Assembly: GCA_963716125.1 (NCBI GenBank)
Contig: OY970294.1
Coordinates: forward strand, 2,542,001-2,606,000
DNA length: 64,000 bases
Source of the DNA: Acidiluteibacter sp963716125
GTDB taxonomy: Bacteria; Bacteroidota; Bacteroidia; Flavobacteriales_E; Vicingaceae
Direction: 5' to 3'
The number at the start of each line of letters is the position of its first letter. Position 1 is the stretch's first letter. The notes below the pieces were generated by a model that made no database searches, was not told the origin of the DNA, and worked only from the letters and a program-made list of their open reading frames with translations. Below are positions 17,465-25,700 of this stretch, one piece after another. Made by a program: the position numbers and the translations under genes.

Positions 17465-17832
17465 TAGTGTTGTATTACTACTTTTCCATTTCCGAAGTTT
17501 TCTCCATTAGAAATCACTTCATAAAGATACACCCCATTTTTTAATTCTGACAAATTTAATTGATTAGAGTTTCCATTAAAAGTTTGTTCAAAAACAGTCT
17601 GCCCTTGCAAATTACTTACTTTTATTGAATTTTGACTTTCTTTATTAATATTTTCAATATTCAAAATAAGAATGTTTTTAACAGGATTTGGAGAAATCTG
17701 TATATTAGAATTAGCAGTAATTTCTTTAAATTCCTTGTTCATATTATAAACTCTTCTGCTCTTTAAACGCGCTTCAGCTTCTAGATTGCTTCCACATTCA
17801 CCATAACCAAAACATAATATATTTTGAGCCAA
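17464..17832 (-). CDS. Short T9SS sorting-domain protein, unit A
   Basis: 122 codons, TTG start, near-identical to units D and E (ISPNPVKNILILNIENINKESQ; tail NGENFGNGKVVIQH as in E). The stop overlaps ATG of copy A. As the first ORF of the array, its upstream region (17833-18025) should hold any promoter; none is obvious. Confidence 0.55.
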   Translation of the reverse strand: MAQNILCFGYGECGSNLEAEARLKSRRVYNMNKEFKEITANSNIQISPNPVKNILILNIENINKESQNSIKVSNLQGQTVFEQTFNGNSNQLNLSELKNGVYLYEVISNGENFGNGKVVIQH

Positions 17833-18025
17833 TTGAGAAGAACAAAAAAACTAAGAACATATTTATAAACTCAAAAGAATCGCCGCAGGCAAACATTAAT
17901 AATTGAAAAGACGTTAGACCTTAGCCTATTTTAGAGATGAGCCACGCTAAAGTCTAATAACGTTTTTTAAACTCAAAAGAATCGCCGCAGGCAAACATTA
18001 TCAATTGTAAAATTGTCAATTGTTT
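17833..18025. repeat. Double spacer repeat at the right end of the array
   Basis: Two spacer cores (AGAATCGCCGCAGG at about 17876 and 17977) around a decayed GACGTTAGACCTTAG hairpin. It marks the array boundary; the next gene, ndpA, ends at 18026 and is unrelated. Confidence 0.75.
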
Positions 18026-19072
18026 TTAATCTTCCTTCTCGTAATAAATTTTGTAGAATTTCCTTCCGTCGCCATCCACACCTTTTTCTATAAGCTCCTT
18101 ATCTCCATGGATATAGACATGAAAATTTTTATCTAATTTTAAAACGCTCTTAAATAACCTTTGTTGTTTTTTTACTGCTTGGTTGGAGATATCAAATTGG
18201 TCAATGACAGGCATTTCATGTTCTTCTCTGTAACTGCTATCAAAACTTCTAAATGAAGAGATTACTTTCTCATCTTGCAATACTGCATCTTCAAATTCTT
18301 CTTTATCAAAAGCTTCTCTATTTTTAAAATAGTCTACTGATCGGTTGAGCAAATCAATCTTATCTGTTTTATCAATATCAAATTCTTCTGAAAACTGCTT
18401 GGTTACATAATTCTTAGTGATGTCTAAAAATGCTTTGGTATGATGAAAAGCATCGCTACATGGTTTTAAATTTAGAAATAAATCTTTCCAATAATGCGCT
18501 TCAGCAGATTTGTTGGCTTTATCAATAATACTAACTCTGTAACCTTCGTTTTTATCTCTATTAAAAATCAAACATCCTTTGTCTAATTTATCTACATTAA
18601 TTCCGCTATCGTAATCGATTTCAATCTCCTCTCCTTCTCCACTCAATTGAATAAATGATTGTTTATTCTCCGATTTAAAAATGCCAATCACTTCTACTTC
18701 TTGATCATTTAATCGAATATTATTAAATTTTACAATAAAAAGATCTCCTGAATTGATATTTGGGTGATTTGAAACATCAAAAAGATACTGAGCTATTTTT
18801 TTAGAATTTTCATGAAATGAAATACCGCCTTCAAAAATGGAAGTAGCATAAGAATACATAGGATTTAATTCAAACTCACCATTTGAAAAAGTGAAATTGT
18901 AAAACTCTTCTGTAGTAAATGGTTTAAGAAAATACTGTTTTAATAAACCTAAAAGTGTTTCATCTTCTACATTAAGCGTATTTTCTGATAATATCAGCTC
19001 TTCTTCATTGGCTTTATTTCCTACTTTATGAGCCGATATTTCTTTTATTTGACAGTTGGTCGTGTTAATCAT
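18026..19072 (-). CDS. Nucleoid-associated protein, NdpA/YejK family
   Basis: 348 residues with the layout of the 37-kDa nucleoid-associated family: an N-terminal block (ISAHKVGNKANEEELILS ... LKQYFLKPF), SxxIFEGGISFHENSKKIAQYLFDVSNHPNINSGDLF-type text (about 78-115), and a C-terminal block with GVDGDGRKFYKIYYE. Cytosolic, no signal or membrane segment. It lies 87 bp after pbpC on the same strand and could be read from the same transcript, though the AT-rich gap leaves room for its own promoter. Confidence 0.8.
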   Translation of the reverse strand: MINTTNCQIKEISAHKVGNKANEEELILSENTLNVEDETLLGLLKQYFLKPFTTEEFYNFTFSNGEFELNPMYSYATSIFEGGISFHENSKKIAQYLFDVSNHPNINSGDLFIVKFNNIRLNDQEVEVIGIFKSENKQSFIQLSGEGEEIEIDYDSGINVDKLDKGCLIFNRDKNEGYRVSIIDKANKSAEAHYWKDLFLNLKPCSDAFHHTKAFLDITKNYVTKQFSEEFDIDKTDKIDLLNRSVDYFKNREAFDKEEFEDAVLQDEKVISSFRSFDSSYREEHEMPVIDQFDISNQAVKKQQRLFKSVLKLDKNFHVYIHGDKELIEKGVDGDGRKFYKIYYEKED

Positions 19073-19159
19073 TAATTTATTGTATGTTGCTGATTATTAA
19101 TTTCTAAAGATTCAAATTTTAAGATCTCTAAATTAATCATATATAATTGATTATTAAAA

Positions 19160-21508
19160 TCATCTACCTACCACTTCAAATTTTGTAAGTAGCCTATTTC
19201 CAAATTGATCAACTAAAGTAAGTTGATGTTTCCCTATTTCAGGAGCCAGTTCCATTTGATGAATTTCTTTGGTGGCTCCTATAAAATCATCATCCAAATG
19301 CCAAAATAAAATGGCATCATTTAATCGATGTGCGACTTCTACTGCTAATCTCCCTTTTGTCCCATTTAGTTCTACAGGAATTAGAATACTTTCAGTTGAT
19401 TCAGGACTAATCAATTCCATCATTTGAATACTTTCCTCATTACAATTTTTCATAAAAGGAGGCAAAGTTTGATAAGACGGTTCTTTTTGCTTGTAAAACC
19501 ATTCCATCAATGGCGGCAGCACTAAATATGATTTCGTTACCATATTGGCTACTTCATAACAATTACTGTTGACTCTTAACGTCTCTTCTTTATTCAATTG
19601 AACACTTTGATGATAAGGACATAAAGACGATTTTATGCCATTTTTGGAAGCATAAATGGTATCTATATCTATACAATTTAATCCTTTTCGATAACCGCTT
19701 TGGTGGCACGTTTCTATCGTATATAATTCATCCAATGGCTTGTTATACCAAGAAGTTTTACCCAACTTTTGAAACACTTGAAACAAAATTGGAGCAGCTA
19801 CATTGATTCCTGTTAACCCAGGTCTGCCTTCTCCATCTGCGTTTCCAACCCAAACTCCTATAGTATATTCAGGACAAATACCAATAGACCAAGCATCTCT
19901 AAAACCAAAACTAGTTCCTGTTTTCCAAGCTATTTTCTTACTTGTTGCATAGTTTTCCCATGATTTTTCCAATCCAGGTCTCGTTAGTTGACTTAAGCTT
20001 TCCACTAACTGCCATGTAGCAGCTCCTTTAATAGCAGGACTTTGAATTTCTTTTACTGATTTATTTTTAGAATTAGAATCAAAATTAGGATAACTATAAT
20101 CATAAGTATCATATTGATAGTTTCGTTGATCCAAATTCCTTAAACTTTCTGAAAGCCCTTTATAAGCTGTGCACATTTCCCATAAAGAAGATTCGGCTCC
20201 ACCCAAAATGATAGAAAGCCCATAATAGGAAGATCCTCTATTAATGTTTTTCATTGGAAACTTAGTCAATTGATCATAAAATCGATCTACTCCGTATTCT
20301 TGTAACAACCTGACGGCAGGAATATTCAACGAACGAATCAATGCTTGATCGGCAGCACATGCTCCATCATAAGTTTTATCAAAATTCTTTGGAGAATAGG
20401 ATGCAAAATTAGTTGGAATATCCGCTAGCAAAGTATGTGGTAATATTATTCCATCTTGCCAAGCTAATCCATACAAAAAAGGTTTTAGTAAACTGCCTGT
20501 GCTTCTATTTGCCATAATTACATCTACTTTATGACCATGATCTGCGCCATTTCCATCCGTATTACCAACGTATGATATTACCTGATTCTTTTTATTGTCA
20601 ATTACTAAAACTGCTAAGTTATATATCTCATTCTTTTTAAGATAATTATAATTCCTTTTTACAATTTCATTGATGCTATTTTGAATACGATTATTGATGG
20701 TTGTTTGAATTCTTTTTCCATTTTTTCCATCAGAGATAGCTCTATTCATCAAATGCTGCGCTGTTTGAGGTAATTGATGTGGTTTTTCAGGCAATGACTC
20801 TTGCATGGCTAAATAAGCGGTAGTACTATCAATTACATCATTATCAGTTAATTTTTGTAGCAATCTATTCCTTTTTTCTAATAATAATTGATGATTTTTA
20901 CCAGGATAAATTAATGAAGGCGCATTGGGCAAAACAGCTAAAGTTGCCATTTCTCCCCAAGAGAGTTGGTGTGGTGGACGGTTGTAATACCGCCAAGAAG
21001 CTGCTTCAATGCCAACTACATTGCCACCAAAAGGAGCATGAGCTGCATACATTGTTAGAATTTCATCTTTTGAATAACGAAATTCTGTTCTCAATGCCCA
21101 GAATAATTCTATGAGTTTTTGTGTAAAAGTTCTATCTTGGTTATTTCGTGCTAAACGAACCAATTGCATGGTCAATGTACTTCCACCACTCACAATTTTA
21201 TCAGCTTTCCAATTTTGTCGAGCAGCTCTAAACATAGAAACTGGATTAAAACCCGGATGGTAATAAAAATATTCATCTTCAAAATAACGAATGCAAATAT
21301 TAAACTTGTCGGTAATGGTATCACTTTCAGGAAAACGCCATTGACCATCATCTGCTATTCTTGCAGATAATAAATTCCCTTTTTGGTCTTCTAAAACAGT
21401 GCTATACGAAGAATCAAATAATGGTTTAGGTATTGGTATTAAAAAGAATATCAATAGGATAATTATGAAAGCTCCTACCTTAATTTTATTCCTTTTTATC
21501 CAATTCAT
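19160..21508 (-). CDS. pbpC: Penicillin-binding protein 1C, bifunctional peptidoglycan synthase
   Basis: 782 residues. One N-terminal membrane segment (residues about 10-27), a GT51 glycosyltransferase domain (FEDEYFYYHPGFNP with the catalytic Glu; GGSTLTMQLVRLAR), a transpeptidase domain with SxxK in TGSLLKPF, SLN in IRSLNIPA and KTGT in WKTGTSFGFRDAW, and a C-terminal biPBP_C domain (about 690-780). Its length is typical for PBP1C. In many bacteria pbpC is linked to an alpha-2-macroglobulin gene; here that gene lies upstream with two small genes between, all on one strand with gaps of 16-44 bp. Confidence 0.93.
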   Translation of the reverse strand: MNWIKRNKIKVGAFIIILLIFFLIPIPKPLFDSSYSTVLEDQKGNLLSARIADDGQWRFPESDTITDKFNICIRYFEDEYFYYHPGFNPVSMFRAARQNWKADKIVSGGSTLTMQLVRLARNNQDRTFTQKLIELFWALRTEFRYSKDEILTMYAAHAPFGGNVVGIEAASWRYYNRPPHQLSWGEMATLAVLPNAPSLIYPGKNHQLLLEKRNRLLQKLTDNDVIDSTTAYLAMQESLPEKPHQLPQTAQHLMNRAISDGKNGKRIQTTINNRIQNSINEIVKRNYNYLKKNEIYNLAVLVIDNKKNQVISYVGNTDGNGADHGHKVDVIMANRSTGSLLKPFLYGLAWQDGIILPHTLLADIPTNFASYSPKNFDKTYDGACAADQALIRSLNIPAVRLLQEYGVDRFYDQLTKFPMKNINRGSSYYGLSIILGGAESSLWEMCTAYKGLSESLRNLDQRNYQYDTYDYSYPNFDSNSKNKSVKEIQSPAIKGAATWQLVESLSQLTRPGLEKSWENYATSKKIAWKTGTSFGFRDAWSIGICPEYTIGVWVGNADGEGRPGLTGINVAAPILFQVFQKLGKTSWYNKPLDELYTIETCHQSGYRKGLNCIDIDTIYASKNGIKSSLCPYHQSVQLNKEETLRVNSNCYEVANMVTKSYLVLPPLMEWFYKQKEPSYQTLPPFMKNCNEESIQMMELISPESTESILIPVELNGTKGRLAVEVAHRLNDAILFWHLDDDFIGATKEIHQMELAPEIGKHQLTLVDQFGNRLLTKFEVVGR

Positions 21509-21552
21509 CGCTGTAAAAATAAGTATGAATTTTGTTTAAAATAAAGGATTTA

Positions 21553-22152
21553 TTATTTTATATTTTCAATCCACATTTCGGTTTCTTTTATAAGCTGATC
21601 ATAATCTTTGGTTAATTGATCAATCACTAAAATGGAAGGTTTAGTCTTATTTTGATAATCAATCATGATAGACTTCACTGTATTTAATTTTAATAATATA
21701 TGTTGATCGTTTAAGTCATTAGTTGATTTTCTTAACTTATCTAAGTTGTTAAATGTACCGGACATTCTAACATTATATTCGTTTTCTAAGCTATCAAAAA
21801 GTGTTTTAGTTTGCATTATCAAAACGGTATCGGTCAAATTTGAATAGTAATTTTTGACAGAATTCCAATAGACTGAATTATTATTAATATACTGATTGAT
21901 CATCTTTAAACTATCATCCTTTTGCTTTTCAATTCGTAGTATTCGCTCGTTTAAATCATTTAATTTTTCATTTTCATCTAATGCTTCATCAAATAATTGT
22001 TGAATAACATCACTGCTCCATCTTGAGGAATAACTAAATTTAGAGTCCTCATTGAAAGCATCAGGGATAGGATTATCTTGTTTGGATGTTTTATTGTTGC
22101 AAGAAATTATAATACAAGAAATGAGCAATAATGAAAGAGAAATATTTTTCAT
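21553..22152 (-). CDS. Coiled-coil lipoprotein of unknown function
   Basis: 199 residues. Lipobox IIISC (Cys about 18) followed by NNKTSKQD, then a strongly charged, mostly helical body with heptad-like spacing (LNDLNERILRIEKQKDDSLKMI and later LRKSTNDLNDQH). I do not recognise a family. It lies 44 bp upstream of pbpC and 16 bp downstream of the TMEM175-like gene, so it is probably a periplasmic partner in the same operon, perhaps related to wall synthesis; that is inference from position only. Confidence 0.7.
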   Translation of the reverse strand: MKNISLSLLLISCIIISCNNKTSKQDNPIPDAFNEDSKFSYSSRWSSDVIQQLFDEALDENEKLNDLNERILRIEKQKDDSLKMINQYINNNSVYWNSVKNYYSNLTDTVLIMQTKTLFDSLENEYNVRMSGTFNNLDKLRKSTNDLNDQHILLKLNTVKSIMIDYQNKTKPSILVIDQLTKDYDQLIKETEMWIENIK

Positions 22153-22168
22153 GTTATTTATTTAATAA

Positions 22169-22738
22169 TCAGATATTTTTTTCAATTCTTTGATCGGGAA
22201 TAAACCATAAAACTGCTACGATAATATAGATAAAGATAGCGATCCAACTGTTCCAAAAGGCTAACCCTATTCCTAATAAATAAAAAACAACAGATACTTT
22301 TCCTTTTATATCCTTTCCTACAGCCAATCGAAGTTTAAAATCTTCATTATGAAAATCTAATATCTGCTTTTGTAAAATAAAATAGGCAAGAGCACAAATC
22401 AATAAATTAATACCATATAAAATAACTGTGGCAGTAGATTCATAATTTTTGCCCATCCATGAAGTAGTAAAGGGTATTAGTGACAAACAAAACAACAAAA
22501 GTAGATTTGCCCACAAGATTTTTCCATTTACCTTTTCAGTAATTTGAAATAAATGATGGTGATTGTTCCAATAAATTCCAACATAAATAAAACTGAATAA
22601 ATAACTTACAGCAACTGGTATAATTGGAATCAAAGCTTTAAAAGTAGCTTCTTCTGGAGCTTCAAATTCTAAAACCATTATGGTTATTATTATGGCTAAA
22701 ACTCCATCACTAAATGCTTCTAAGCGGTTGGTTGTCAT
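22169..22738 (-). CDS. TMEM175-like potassium channel family protein (DUF1211)
   Basis: 189 residues with about five to six hydrophobic segments. It begins with the family signature RLEAFSDGVLAIIITIMVLE (residues 5-24), whose FSD motif is the hallmark of bacterial TMEM175 channels, and contains YWNNHHHLF (about 56-64) as expected. Inner-membrane K+-permeable channel by family. It is 21 bp downstream of the alpha-2-macroglobulin gene. Why it sits in a wall-defence operon is not explained by the sequence. Confidence 0.88.
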   Translation of the reverse strand: MTTNRLEAFSDGVLAIIITIMVLEFEAPEEATFKALIPIIPVAVSYLFSFIYVGIYWNNHHHLFQITEKVNGKILWANLLLLFCLSLIPFTTSWMGKNYESTATVILYGINLLICALAYFILQKQILDFHNEDFKLRLAVGKDIKGKVSVVFYLLGIGLAFWNSWIAIFIYIIVAVLWFIPDQRIEKNI

Positions 22739-22759
22739 TTTTTAATTTTAATTTTCAAA

Positions 22760-25700
22760 TTATTCTCCTGTTTTAACTACTTTAATCCATTTTCCACTTT
22801 TTACAGCATTTATTGTATTATCATACATTGCACTACATTCTACTGCAGGCAAATAGAAGTCACCCAAATACGCTGCATTCAATAAAATTCTAAATGTTTT
22901 ACTGCTGTTGCGTGGTAAATCAAAGAAAGTATAAACTCTATCGTCTCTAATATCTTGATAGGTAGGAATATCCTTAATTAAAGTGGATGTTCCATCATCC
23001 ATTCTTAAATTTCTAATTTCCCAACCCGATGGAAATAATTGATTTAAGGCCATATTTTTATAATCTCTATTACTGCCTCCAGCATTGGTAATTTTTACTT
23101 CTGCCATAAAATCAACACCTTGATTTAAACTAGAAGGATCAATAGCGTTACCCTCCATACTTAAATAACGAACTTCCATTTGTAAATTATTACTTTCATC
23201 AATTTGTTCAGAAGTAATAGGCACTCCACTTAATTGAAGCTGAATAAATAAGGTTTTATCTCCATTATTTTTAATACTTAGTTTATTGCTAGATTTTAAT
23301 GGTAATACAGTCTGCTCAATAGTTTTTTCAGTTTTAATAGAGTTGCTCTTTCCATTAACTATCAATGTATAATTCATTGATTTATCATCACCTTGAGTTT
23401 TTACAAATTTGGCAATTGCCATTAAACTATAAGCAGTTGTTTGAGTACTCATCCATCTATCTGAACTTAATTCTGCAGAAATATCATCTAACAATCCTTT
23501 CGTTTTTGATTTTTGATCTAACAAAATTAGAGTCTCTAAAATCATTGCTTTGTCACGTGTGTCACTTCCGTAAGTATAGCTCAATTCTTTGTAAGGCTCC
23601 ACTTCCGTAGAAAGTGAATTGACGATTTTTTCCGCCACATTCTTTTGACCTGCTAGAATATATGCAGCAGCTAATCTCCATTTTGTAATCTCTGTCAAAT
23701 TTTTGTTTTCACGCATTCTGTTCATCGCGCCCATAACCGCTTTTCCTGCTAATGCCAAGGTATATAATCGATAAGATTGATTTAATTCATGGCTTCGTCC
23801 ATAATAGTAATTCTTGTTATCCTTAAAGCTAATAGGACTCCATGCATTAGCTGCTTTTTGCTGGTAGGCTAGCCAATCCTTAAACATGGTATTTGGTAAA
23901 GCATAACCTTTAGACTTAGCTTCAATCATAAAATGTCCTACGTAGTTGGTTCCCCAATCGCTAATTTCAGCGTCGCCAGGCCAATAAGCAAATGCTCCAT
24001 TAGTCAATTGAAAGCTTTTAAACTTATCTAATGCCGCAGTCACATTTTTTTGAATTTCGTCCTTTCTTTCATTGCTAATATCTAATAGGTCTGATAAATA
24101 CAATTGCGGAAATACAGTTGAAGTAGTTTGTTCAATACATCCATAAGGATATCTAATTAAATACTTCATTCGTTGCTCTAAATTTAAAGGTGGTAATGCA
24201 GAAACCTCTACTACCCCTTTATTTGTTCCATTAATCCCAAAAGGACTGTAATCCATTTCCCAGTTTTTACCCGGATCAATGGCAATAGAAGTCACTTTAC
24301 TAATCTCAGGATTAGGCAACCTAACTCCAATTTCGATAGCATTAGAAGCAGTTTTCCCATTACCACTCACTTTTACATTTACCTTACCTACTCCTATTTT
24401 CTCTTTTACTTTAATGTCAAAAAATACAATTTGATCACCCACTTTATTAAAAGTGATAGTTTTTTTACTTTCTCCGACTATGGTAAATAAATCATTTGCC
24501 TCCAACTCTACTTCTACTTTGGTAATATTTTTATCCATAGCAAAAACAGTAACAGGCAATTTTAAACTTTCAGAAGGACTTACCACTCTAGGTAAAGTAG
24601 CTAAAACCATCAAAGGTTTTTTCACGGCAGTTGTCTTTTCAATAGATCCATAAGCGCCATTATTGCCTGCTATCACCATTGTTCTAACAGATCCTACATA
24701 ATTTGGCATATTAAAACTGTGCTTATTTTCAGCTCCTTTTTTCAATTCGAATGGTCCCATAAAACGCACAACTGGCTCAAAACGATTGGCTTTATTTCCT
24801 TCACCAGGATTCAAAGCATCATCACCACCAATTGCTAATAATCCTGAGAATTCGCCACTATATGCACCCATTACATATTCATACATGTCCCAAGTTTTAA
24901 TACCTAAGGCTTCTCTTCTGTAAAAATAATCCCATGGATTAGGAGTTTTAAAACGCGTTAAATCTAGCAAACCCTCATCTACAACAGCAATTGTGTAAGT
25001 CATTGCCTTACCGTCTTTTTCTGCTACCGATAATTTAACTTCTTGCTCCGGTTGTAATTCATCAGGCATTTTTAAAACAGGCAATAAATGTGTATTTGGC
25101 GCTTCAATGGAAATATTTTGAATCCCATACATTCTTATCGGCAAATCGTTTGCTGTACTTGCATGTGGTTGAATTAAAGTTAAATGTGCATAAATGTTAG
25201 GCGCCATTCCTTCTTCTGCTTCAAAGCTGATTCCATTTTTTAAATCTGATGCATCTTTCCAAAATGATTTAATAATTTTTGAACCTGACTCTAAACTTAC
25301 TAAAACTCTACCTTCTGAAATTTCAGGCAAGTTTAATTTTATTTGATCACCAACTGTATACACTTCTTTATCAGTTGTAAAAGTTAACATTTCAGCTCCA
25401 CCAGGGTTGTTACTTCCCGAGTTGTTCCACCAACCTTTGTAGGATAAATAAAACGTAGCTCCAGTGCTATGTCCTGAAACAGGATCAGTAATTCGAATCA
25501 ATTTTCTACCCCACAAATTTTCACCAAAATTCATTTGATACATTACTTTTCCATTGATGGTACTCACATAATCTGTTTTTATTAGATTTCTGCTTTCATT
25601 TTCTACGTAGCTTGCCAATTCATCGCCTTCGCCTCTTTCCCACCACCATCTCCAATTGATTTCATAAATCTCAATTTTTAAATTTTCTCTGTTAACAGCT

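Noticed and set aside
5978..18000. CRISPR-like repeated spacers
   Set aside because: Spacing is irregular or about 2 kb, repeats are long and diverged, and the intervals are genes, not spacers; no cas genes.
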